A stretch of DNA of 64,000 bases from Plantago ovata (lineage: Eukaryota > Streptophyta > Magnoliopsida > Lamiales > Plantaginaceae). The position numbers and the translations under genes are program-made. The notes under the pieces were generated by a model. It was not told the DNA's origin. It worked only from the letters and a program-made list of their open reading frames with translations, and searched no databases. Where the stretch lies: assembly GCA_028274465.1 (NCBI GenBank), contig CM051457.1, positions 104,283,982 to 104,347,981 on the forward strand, read 5' to 3'. Shown in pieces: positions 24,296 to 37,025 of the stretch. The stretch's first letter is position 1. Every line of letters begins with the position of its first letter.

Positions 24296-25139
24296 AATCT
24301 CTTTCTTTAATGTATATTGTACAAGTGTATAACCTAATAATTATTATATTTTATTTAGCATTACAATTGTGTATGTAATGAACATGTAAATTTCATACAA
24401 ATTCTTCTGTTAAATGTTTAACTAAACATATGTATAGCTTAGCTCCACACATAATTTTTAAGCTTCTATAGTTGTATATTTATCTACATCAAAGACTAAT
24501 ATCATCACCATAAATCAACTATCACTCACAATATTAATTTACAAATATGTTAAAAAAGAATTCAAATATAATGAACAAAAGGTCCCTACACATACTTAAC
24601 AAACCTATGATAAACATGGGCATCGGTTTAGCGCAGTGCTCCAATTCTAATATATATATAAATTTCGACTATATATTTTTGTATAGTAACGAGAGAACTC
24701 AAACATAATGAATAATGAATGAATGATGAATAAGGAGCATTTTTTAACACAATTTATTCTCAATGCACAATGATCAACTATATAATTTAAATATGTGTCA
24801 TATACGTCTACAATCTATAGGTAAACGACGATAATAGCTAACTAGTGCAATGGATTCATACTTCAAGGACAAATTAAATTTACTCATCTCTCTGTAAACT
24901 GAATTTGGAACCAACTAAAAGTTACCTTCATATTTTAACTAACTTGGGATCGGATAATTTTAGTACCCTTCGCACTGTAATAATATTAGTACACCATTTA
25001 AAATTTGACACTTGACATGATTTTAAAATAAATAATAATTAATAAATACAACAAATATATGCAAAATTGCAGAAAAATAATTTTAATAATTATCAATTTC
25101 AAAATGCTAAATATTAAATATTAATATTTTAATATGTAG
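24296..25139. other. AT-rich intergenic stretch
   Basis: No gene or recognisable element. The base composition is strongly AT-rich. Confidence 0.5.
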
Positions 25140-25144
25140 TCATC

Positions 25145-25365
25145 CCTACCACCCCCACCACCACCACCAACGTCATCCCTACCAACCACCACCACCACTT
25201 CCGCCGCCGCCGTCATAGCCACCACCACCGCCATCCCTAACAACCCACCACCACCACCACTTATGTCGCCGCAGTCACAACCACCACCGCCGTCATCCCT
25301 ACCAACCCACCACCACCACTTCCGTCGCCGCCGTCACAACCACCAGCACCGTCCTCCCAATCGAT
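25145..25365. repeat. CCACCA-rich minisatellite
   Basis: A GC-rich island in AT-rich surroundings, made of about three imperfect ~80-bp units with (CCA)n, GCCGCCGTC and CATCCCTACCAA blocks. It could be decoded as proline/threonine-rich peptide but lacks any convincing gene context. Confidence 0.7.
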
Positions 25366-25449
25366 ATTACATAAAGATAAACTCAATGAAAATATGGGCT
25401 ATATGGAAAGCCCAGGGATAAGGTCGCAAGAAATTTCATGAAATAAGGA

Positions 25450-25602
25450 ATGATGCAACATTGTATTTACATTGATGCATCATCGATTTGCGGCAATGTA
25501 AATCAACAGTAAGCATCAATGATGTATCGATGTAAATACATTGCAATCGCATTACAGTAAGCATCAATGTTGTATCGATGTAAATACATTGCAAAAGCAT
25601 TA
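25450..25602. repeat. 48-bp tandem repeat with an inverted partner
   Basis: CAGTAAGCATCAATG-TGTATCGATG starts two 48-bp direct copies (25507-25554 and 25555-25602). The segment at 25452-25500 (ATTGTATTTACATTGATGCATC) is an inverted version, so the block could fold into a stem. Confidence 0.65.
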
Positions 25603-25671
25603 GTAGGTGTGACATAGACTAACTTCCCGAATCAATGTTGCAGCGTTATAATAAAGTTAATATTATAAATA

Positions 25672-25734
25672 CCCTATACCCTAAACCCTAAAACCCTAAA
25701 CCATGAATATTAAAAACCCGAAAACCCTAACCCC

Positions 25735-25735
<1 letters not shown>
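25672..25735 (+). repeat. Interstitial telomere-like CCCTAAA motifs
   Basis: Degenerate tandem CCCTAAA/CCCTAAAA units (the Arabidopsis-type telomere repeat) run directly into a (TAA)n tract. The array is too short to be a functional telomere. Confidence 0.6.
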
Positions 25736-25786
<51 letters not shown>

Positions 25787-25788
25787 TT
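25736..25788. repeat. (TAA)n microsatellite, 5' flank of LINE copy A
   Basis: About 17 ATA/TAA units abutting directly on the 5'-truncated LINE copy A. Confidence 0.9.
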
Positions 25789-26390
25789 GAGGATTTGTTT
25801 GGTGATCATGCGGTGTCGTGTGCTGGGATGGTGGGTATCAAGCACCGCCATAACCTTGTCCGTGACACTCTTTTGGATGTCTGTTTTCGATCTGGCATCT
25901 CTACTAGTAAGGAGGTGGATATTGGTTTGAGCGATGGGAGTGACAGGTCCCTCCGTCCTGCAGACTTGCTCCTTTATGCTTGGGATAGGGGCCGGGATGT
26001 GTGTGTGGATCTGACTGGGTCTTCCCCCTTGACGCGGTCTGGGTTGGTGGACTTTGTGCCTGGACATGCGGTTGCTGATGCTGCCAGGCACAAGTCTGTG
26101 AAGTATCGGGACTTGTGTGCGGCTAATTAAGGGGTATGGATTCCTTCCTTTCTCTTTCTCGGCGCTTGGGGAGTTGGATGTTGATGCTGTGAATTTGCTT
26201 GTTAGAATCCGGGGTTTCGCTTTGGCTCAGGATCCTGGGGCGCGCGCTGCTCATTTTATTTTCTCTAGAGTTAGTTTTGCTATTGCTAAGGGAGTGGGAG
26301 CACAACTTGTTTCTCGACTGCCCACTAATTTTTTGTAAACCTTTCATCGTCGTTGATTTATAATAATTATTGATTATAATAGTAGTAGTA

Positions 26391-26391
<1 letters not shown>
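25789..26391 (+). mobile_element. RLE-type LINE, copy A (5'-truncated, 3' end only)
   Basis: Carries only the C-terminal endonuclease region and 3'UTR. The frame reads GDHAVSC, RHNLVRDTLLDV, RPADLLLYAWDRGRD and VDLTGSSPL, then breaks near 26125 and resumes as GYGFLPFSFSALGELDVD to the stop near 26337. It aligns closely with copies C, D and E. It lies between two (TAA)n tracts, which shows that the flanking microsatellite is a property of the insertion rather than of the main array. Confidence 0.88.

Positions 26392-26474
<83 letters not shown>
26392..26474. repeat. (TAA)n tail of LINE copy A
   Basis: About 27 TAA units directly after the 3'UTR of copy A, preceded by a few TAG units. Confidence 0.92.
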
Positions 26475-28065
26475 GCTCTATCTATTACACCGAGACATGT
26501 TCAAAGTCATGAAGGTGTATCCTTGAAAGATATGCACTATCCAGAATAGTACTGGAAGAACAAGTGGTTAATGGTTTCAACGCTAACGCATAGGTAGCAG
26601 AGACCGTATGTAAACACACGACATCGTGCCATTATATATAGTTGTTTATTACCATTGGTTTAATACTTAATAAGCCTTAAGTGAATCGAACATAACTTAA
26701 AACTAAATGAACCCGAACTGAACTGAAGTTGATGAATTTGATTAGTTGAACTTAGCTTAACTAGCCTCAATTTAGTTTAGTTAAATTAAGTTCATATGCC
26801 CGGTCAATGTTCGCGTTTTGTTTCAAAACATAACTTGAAAATAAGAAAATTGTGTAGATGTTCGTTATTCGCATATGATCGTCTGAGATGTCCATAATGT
26901 TTATCGATTGTTTTGCTGTTTTAGGATTATTAACAAAAACACAAGAATTCATGATAGTAGAACTTGTCCTTCAATCATAGAAATGCTTTTGGAGTATGAA
27001 TTCTAAAATTTGAATAGTTGATCCTAATATTTTTACTAGATTCTAAATTCAAATCGAATCAGATATAAATCAAGTTTGCCAGCTATCTAGGTTCGATATG
27101 GCCCACTTTAGTGAAGTCCAAAACACACATTTAGGAAACTACGAAAAAAGAAGAAGTAATGTTAACAAGAATTTCTTAATAATAAGAAGATAAACATGAA
27201 ATAGAATTTATAAATATATGAAAACATACTTGTTGTTCTCGACCTCTGCTTTTCAGTCATAGATGGAAAAGAATGAGCAAGGAGGGTTTTGCCGTTTTGA
27301 GAATTTTGGAATACAAATATATTTTAGTAAGGAATAAATTAAATACATTAATATTTTAATTTGTGTACTAATTATAAAACTTAATAGAATACAAGGACCA
27401 TTTGGCAAATAATTATCCTAAACGATAAGCCGATGCTGCTGTAACAATATATATCGCTACATCAATATATCTTAAAATAACTAGTACCTATGCAATGTTG
27501 CAGCGTAATTATAATGTTGATGCACCATTTACCTAAGTAGTTTCAGATTTACAAGTTGATTTTTTTTGTGGTCGTCATAGATACTGGTAGTGGCCGGCGG
27601 ATTAAGATGGTCGTCAAATTTTGGTGATGGTTGCCGGATTCCGGTGGCGGTGGTTGAGTTTTAATTACATTTTATGTATTTAATTTAATTTAATATATTG
27701 ATATAAATTATAATGTTTTATATTTAATTTATATTAAATATTAGATTTTGCTATTATGTGACCACTGCAAAGTCATGTCCATTAATAAATAATCAACGGT
27801 TGAGATTGAATCTTAAATTGACCTAATGGTTGAGATGGTGTACAACGGTACTAAAGTTTTCCCAACTAACTTACTGCTCCCATAGTTTAGATACAAATAT
27901 TTTGTTAAATGGAGTGAGTATATGACTGCTTCCTTGAAAGTTGCTTTGCATCCCGAGAATTTGTTCTATACATTTGTAACTACAGCACAAACTGTGTAAA
28001 ACAACAACTAAAATCACATCTATCCAACATAAAAAAGGAGCAAGACTAATGTAAAAAATGTTCAT
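26475..28065. other. Intergenic stretch without recognised features
   Basis: AT-rich. A short GGTGG/CCGGCGG-rich patch at 27575-27655 resembles the inverted complement of the CCACCA minisatellite near 25.2 kb. No gene or RNA is supported. Confidence 0.45.
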
Positions 28066-28242
28066 GCAAAACCAGAGTTCATAAACCCAATTCTCACCAC
28101 CAGAGCCTCCTCAGGTTCCTAGCTACTGCAACAACTCCAATACCTGGGAACCCGAAGAAGCAATGTATCTCGATTCTCGATCATAACCAGGCGAGAGAGT
28201 TTGAACCCGTTCAACCACTATTGTACACAAAATCTTATACGG

Positions 28243-31381
<3,139 letters not shown>

Positions 31382-31522
31382 ATTTTTTGTTAGAGCTATA
31401 GGTTGTTTTAGTTTGTTTTTCTATCTTTCTTCTTTGCTGTTATGTTATTATGTAATGAGAAGTGAGTGTGAGATTGATTGATACTATATGGAATATTGTA
31501 TACGGATTATCATTATAATGTG

Positions 31523-31530
31523 TATATATA
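31523..31530 (-). promoter_or_regulatory. Putative TATA box of the OCT4 gene
   Basis: On the minus strand the sequence reads CTATATATAC about 145 bp upstream of the OCT4 ATG, a plausible distance for a plant core promoter. It rests only on motif and position. Confidence 0.4.
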
Positions 31531-32003
31531 GACAAATTATTTAATAAATAAATATCTGGATATATATAGGATTATAGAGTTATATTGGGTTTCATTCTCT
31601 TTTGTTTGAATATAACCTATCAAAATTAAGTTGGAATGAAATTGAACTTTGTTTAGACTAAAGCAATGATTGGAATGAAATTGAACTTGATTAGATCACA
31701 TTTACAACACTTATACATCACTATTACAACTTTAACTAGGGTACTTTAACTATAAATTAATGGTAAATGATTATAGTAAAATATTTAATAAAAGGACATA
31801 ATAAAATCTTAAAATCTATGGTAGCATAGTACGACTATAGTTTTACTAATCAATTTAATTGTATACAACTTGGAGTTGATTTACAATTGTGAAAGTTAAT
31901 AACAGTAGACTAGAAAATATACAACTGATGCAAGTACTCTCGTCCATATGCTATATAGTTACTCTATAATATTAAGTACTCCAAGTTGTTGATATATATT
32001 ACT
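31531..32003. other. Upstream region of OCT4, no recognised feature
   Basis: AT-rich, with no element or gene visible between the OCT4 core promoter candidate and the Helitron-like copy. Confidence 0.45.
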
Positions 32004-32910
32004 ACTAGGAACCGCGTCACAAGCGAACGTAATCTCGTAAAACATTATTATTGTTTTATTAAATAATATTTGAAATAAATGGAGTGAATATATAATTTTC
32101 ACATAATGACTTCAAACGTAATAAAATAAAAACTAATTGAGTAATTAAACTTAATATAAATGGTGTGTTACAAATGTATATAGTTTTTGTAGTTATGCAA
32201 TTAATAGTTTTGAATTGAACTACATTAGACATACGAAAAGTATTATTCCGATGACTTAAGAACCATCAGATACATGTCTAGACTTTGGAAACATTCAATT
32301 TCAAAAATTGCAATGCATCTTTTTCGCATGTTAATTGGTATTTTTCATCAGTTGAATATATTGTCAAGTGCTTCATAAACATTCTAGTTTCATAATATGA
32401 TGTTTTTAATTATTTTTATCGTATGATTTAAGAATAATTTAAGATCAAAATGACCATCGAAAAACTCAACAAAATCAAGTGTTACATTTATTATTGGACG
32501 GAGGAAGTATGTCTTTTTTATAAGAACATATCATGGTTATTTTTAAAATTAAGTATAATACGTCATACAACTTTATGTTAAAAAATAAAAATTTAAGAAG
32601 AGAATAAATAAAAAATAAATAAATTACGTCAATAAGATTCGAACCCAACACCTTCAACTAAAATAATGATACAAATAATAGAGAAAAATTACGCCAACAA
32701 GATTCGAACCGAACACCTTCAATAAAAATAATAATAAAAATAATGAAGAAAAATCACGGCAACAGGATTCGAACTCTACATCTTTTAATTAACTAATGAC
32801 ACATGTATGCACCAGATTGAAATTGAATAAACAAGATCAACGGATTAAAATTGATTGGTACGTCAATCAATTGGGTAAATCAACCGGCTTATTATATTAA
32901 TTTAATTTAA
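32004..32910 (-). mobile_element. Helitron-like non-autonomous repeat, copy 2
   Basis: Direct-orientation relative of 1447-2357 with the same CTAGGAACCGCG terminus, the same internal order and the same three GATTCGAAC-type motifs around 32635-32775. Homology fades near 32907. It is non-coding. Confidence 0.5.
32243..32507. mobile_element. Stowaway MITE relic nested in copy 2
   Basis: Starts after TA with TTATTCCGATG and ends GGACGGAGGAAG before TA. It occupies the same position as the relic in copy 1, so the insertion pre-dates the spread of the Helitron-like repeat. Confidence 0.6.
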
Positions 32911-33149
32911 TAAATGTATAAAGTGGTCACACACTCACACCTCATGTTTACGTTGGCGGATCAATTCAAGGTCAGCTCTGGTATGCAATTTATTTTTCTC
33001 GTCTTACAATATAAAATCTTATCTCATTTCAATGAATCATGCAAAAGGTGACACGAAAATCTCATCAAATCGTGTATAGCTCAAAACATATGGTTTACAT
33101 TTTTGTTTATAAACATAACGACTTCATAATAGAGCAAAACTACCCATCA

Positions 33150-34135
33150 TACTTGGTGGTGGGTTCGGGGTCTTTTGTGCTGAGGATATCGGTCGGTATG
33201 CCTTCCTCGCCTTTCGCTTGCAGTCTAACTCTTTGCAGGATCGGATTCTGGCGAGGTCTCGGATTGACTCGCCTGGCTCTATCTTCCAGTATGCTCTGGA
33301 CGCTTTCTCGGCCTTTTGCGGGGTCGATTCTCACTCTGTTACCTCTAGCTTCCTTGCCCCCAGTTCATGAAGTCTTTGGCAATGAGCTATCTTGGTGTCA
33401 TTGATGCACATCTAACATCACGTTATGGTTTGAGTCGTCGACAGGAGGCTCTTCTTAGTTGTGTGCGTGCCCCTCATGCGCATGATTATCTTTTCACCGA
33501 GCTGTGCTATGTTATCGCCTGGCGGTTCCCCTGTTTCCTGACGGATCTTATTGCTTGGGTTGTCATGTGCGTCGGATGGACCAGTGGGGTGACCATGCTG
33601 TTCACTGTTCTAGCGAGGTGGGGGTGAAGTTCCGGCACAATCTTGTGCGCGATACTTTGGTAGATATCTGCTCTAAGGTTGGTGTTGCGGTGCGGAAAGA
33701 GGCCCCTATGGGGTTCCTCTCTGACGATAGGCGGGACCTTCGTCCATCGGGTCTGTTGTTGTACAATTGGTCCCAAGGGAAAGACACTTGTTTGGATGCC
33801 ACGGGTGTCTCTCCTTTTGCTGGTAGGGGATTGGATTCTTGGGCTCATGGAGCTGCTTTGCAGACTGTCGTTCAGAAGAAGAAGAGGAATTATTCTTCTA
33901 GGTGTGCAGAGCATGATTACTCGTTCATCCCTTTTGCCTTCTCTACTTTTGGGGAGCTCAACGAGGAAGCCTTGGTTACTCTTTCGCGCCTCAAGCGCTT
34001 ATCTGTTAGTCATTCTAGTGATGTCAGGAGTGGTGTTTTTCTTTTTTCTATTACTTAGTTTTTGTATTCAGAAAGGGGTGGGAGCACAGCTTGTCTCTCT
34101 CGACTCCCTTCCAATTTTGCGTGATTAATATAAGT
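33150..34135 (+). mobile_element. RLE-type LINE, copy B (subfamily II, 5'-truncated)
   Basis: Corresponds to the last third of copy F (from GVLCAEDVSQFAF onward). It includes DQWGDHAVHC-like, RHNLVRDTLVDICSKVGVAVRKE and RPSGLLLYNWSQGKDTCLDATGVSPFA. An internal deletion of about 57 bp near 33500 and frame changes break it. The P-x-D core Asp is Gly here, so the nuclease would be dead in any case. The tail has two copies of AAGTCTAGTTTACTTT rather than a long (TAA)n. Confidence 0.85.
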
Positions 34136-34160
34136 CTAGTTTACTTTAAAAAGTCTAGTT

Positions 34161-36075
34161 TACTTTATTCTTCATGCCTTGAGTCGGTTCGTTGAGGCGA
34201 GAGGCAGTGAGGTGGGCTTGACCATGTTGTTAGTTGACTTTCAGAATGCTTTCAACATGGTGGATCGTGAGGTTATGTTGCTTAAGGTTCGTCGCCGTTG
34301 CCCCGTCCTTTCCCGTTGGGTTGAGTTCTGTTATTCCAGTCCGACCAGGTTGTACTATGGGGAGCACATTCTTTGGTCTGGTCAGGGGGTCCAGCAGGAC
34401 GATCCTTTGGGTCCTCTTCTCTTTGCTTTGGTTTTACACCCGCTGGTTTGTAAGATCAGGGATTCTTTTGACTTGTCCTTGCAAGCTTGGTATTTAGATA
34501 ATGGCACCATTGTCGGAAATACCTTAGTTGTGGGCAAGGTCTTAGAGATGATCTTGGAGGACGGGCCGCATTCTGGTCTTCACCTCAATGTTCACAAAAC
34601 TGAGATGTTTTGGCCGGTGGAAGATCCGAGGAGTAGGGTTCCTGGTGTTTTTCCTCCTTCTATTTCCAGACCACTCCGAGGGGTCAAAGTCCTAGGTGGC
34701 TCGGTCAGTGTGTGCCATGATTTTAGTAGTGAGCTTGTGGTGAAGAGGGTGAATAAGACCATCGAGCTTATGGACTCGGTGAAGAAGCTTAATGATCCGC
34801 AGTGTGAGTCGTTGTTGCTTCGTGCTTGTACGGGTATTTCAAAGCTCTGTTTTGCTTTGTGCACTTGCCCTCCAGGTTTCTTTCAGTTGGCTCAGTTTTC
34901 TTTTGATCGGGCTCTCAGATCCTCCTTGGAGCGTGTTGTTACGGCGTCGGGTCCCGATTTTGGTGATTGGCAGTGGCGGCTTGCTACTTTACCCTTTTCT
35001 TTTGGGGGGATTGGTGTTTATACTGCTGCGGATGTTCGCCATTATGCCTTCATTGCTTCCCGCCTTCAGTCTGCTGGTTTGCAGGCTAAGATCTTGTGTC
35101 CTTCTGGTATCACTTCTCTTGGACCTGCTTTTGGTGGTCCCCTGTCTTTCTTTACTGAGACCATGGATTCTGATATTTTGAGCAACCCCAGTGAGATCGC
35201 TGCCCCCAGACTTATGAAGAGACTGGCAGATATATATTTCACGAAGGTTGCTGCTTCTGCAAAATCTGTTTTCTCTTTATCTCCTCGTCAGGTAGCTCTT
35301 TGGAAGTCTCAGCGAGGTGCCCATTCTTCTGATTGGTTGCGAGTTGTTCCTATTTCGGGTCCGGAGCAGACTATGAACGGGAGGACTTACAGGTGTGTAC
35401 TGGGTTATCGACTTGGTGTTGCTTTGTTTCCGGTGTCCATGCCTTGCTCTGCTTGCTCTCGGTTTTTTGTCGGGGATTTGTTTGGTGACCATGCGGTGTC
35501 GTGTGTTGGGGTGGTGGGTATCAAACACCGACATAACCTTGTTTGCGACACTCTCTTGGATGTCAGTTTTCGATCTGGCATCTCTGCTGGTAAGGAGGTG
35601 GATATTGGTTTGAGCGAGGGGAGTGATAGGTCCCTCCATCCTGCAGACTTGCTCCTTTATGCTTGGAATAGAGGACGGGATGTTTGTGTGGATCTGACCG
35701 GGTCATCCCCCTTGACACGGTCTGGGTTGGTGGACTTTGTGTCTGGACATGCGATTGTTGATGCTGCCAAGCGCAAGTGTGCGAAGTATCGGAACTTGTG
35801 TGCGGCTAAGGGATATGGATTCATTCCTTTCTCTTTCTTGACACTTGGGGAGTTGGATGCTGATACTGTGGATTTTGCTTGTTAGAATACGGGGTTTCAC
35901 TTTGGCTCAGGATGTTGGGGCGCGCGCGGCTCATTTTATTTTTTATAGAGTTAGTTTTTCTATTGCTAAAGGAGTGGGAGCACAGTTTGTTTCTCGGTTG
36001 CCCACTAATTTTGTGTAAAACATTCATTATTTTTTATTTATTGAATTCCACTTCATAAAATATTAATAATAATAA
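34161..36075 (+). mobile_element. RLE-type LINE, copy C (subfamily I, 5'-truncated)
   Basis: Begins within the reverse transcriptase (SRFVEARGSEVGLTMLLVDF) right after the tail of copy B. One long frame runs 34179-35885. The catalytic YLDD reads YLDN (near 34500) and QQGDP reads QQDDP, so this copy could not make an active RT. A one-base insertion near 35870 shifts the last part. The 3'UTR ends in a short (TAA)n at 36062-36075, which is interrupted by a TIR element. Confidence 0.9.
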
Positions 36076-36944
36076 GGGAAATTTTCAGAACGAACCCCAG
36101 TTAGTGCACCTCATTTCATTTTTCCCCATACTAGTTCAACTATTACGTTTTACCCCAATCGAGTTGAGCAAGTCCAAAATTTTCTGAAAATGTGGCTAGC
36201 CAAACACTCCCTTAACTTATTTTATTTTCTTTTTCCTTTTTCCTTTCATGTTTTAATTTTATTTTCTTTTTACTTTTATTATTTTCTTCTTTTTTTCTTT
36301 TAAGTCCTCTTCTCCAGCTCCAGCACCGGAATTTTTTCCGGAGCTGACTTTCCGGCAGCTCCGGTTGGAGCTTTTACAGCTCCAATCGGAGCTGTTATTA
36401 CAGCTCCGATTGGAGCTGTTGAAAGCTCCAATTCGGAGCTTTAACAGCTCCGATTGGAGCTGTTAAAAGCTCCGATTTTGAGCTTTCAAAAGCTCCAAAT
36501 CGGAGCTTTCAAAGCTCCGATGAGCTGTATATTTAGTTTTTTTTTGTTTTTTTTAATTTGTTTTTTTTCTTTTATAAATAATATGTAGTGAAATATGAAT
36601 CAATAATTGTGTATGGATCATTTTGTTATAATATTTAAGAACATTTTGAGATTTAGATAACTAATGGGGGTTAATTTAAATAATTTATAGTCAATTTTGT
36701 AAAATAGAAAAATTTAGAGTCAAATATGTAATAAAATAGAATTGAAGTTGTTTGGTTTTTTTTGAAAACTAAAACTTAAATGAGGGTAAAATGGTACAAT
36801 CCAGGCCTTAATTCGCTAAAAGTTAAGGTCGTGGGTTAAAATGTAATTGATTTGCACTAACAGGCGGTAATGCGTAGTTGTTGAACTAGTAGGGGCCAAT
36901 GTGTAATTGATGAAACTAACAGGGGATCTTGATGCAAATTACCC
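36076..36944. mobile_element. Non-autonomous TIR element inserted in the (TAA)n tail of copy C
   Basis: 869 bp with long imperfect inverted ends: GGGAAATTTTCAGAACGAACCCC at the left, and the complement of GGGTAATTTGCATCAAGATCCCC at the right. Similarity continues inward for about 90 bp (ACTAGTTCAAC shared). Because it sits in TAA repeats the target duplication cannot be sized; TAA (Harbinger/Tourist) or 9 bp or more (Mutator-like) would both fit. GGG-AATTT ends and long TIRs favour a Mutator-like MITE. It is non-coding. Confidence 0.65.
36315..36527. repeat. Array of AGCTCC-GGAGCT palindromes
   Basis: About ten alternating copies of AGCTCC and GGAGCT, often as AGCTCCGATTGGAGCT separated by GTTA/TTTAAC spacers, fill the middle of the TIR element. 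Many overlapping stem-loops could form. Confidence 0.8.
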
Positions 36945-36970
36945 TAATAATAATAATAATAATAATAATA

Positions 36971-37024
<54 letters not shown>
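36945..37024. repeat. (TAA)n between copies C and D
   Basis: About 26 TAA units with one interruption. It is the remainder of the copy C tail and forms the 5' border of copy D. Confidence 0.92.

Positions 37025-37025
<1 letters not shown>

Noticed and set aside
25507-25602. CRISPR-like or satellite array
   Set aside because: Only two direct copies without spacers of constant length; it is an ordinary local duplication in a plant nuclear context.
25703-25930. Open frames translating (TAA)n as long isoleucine, tyrosine or similar runs
   Set aside because: They are simple translations of microsatellite DNA with no start context or homology; the same applies at 40545-40856.
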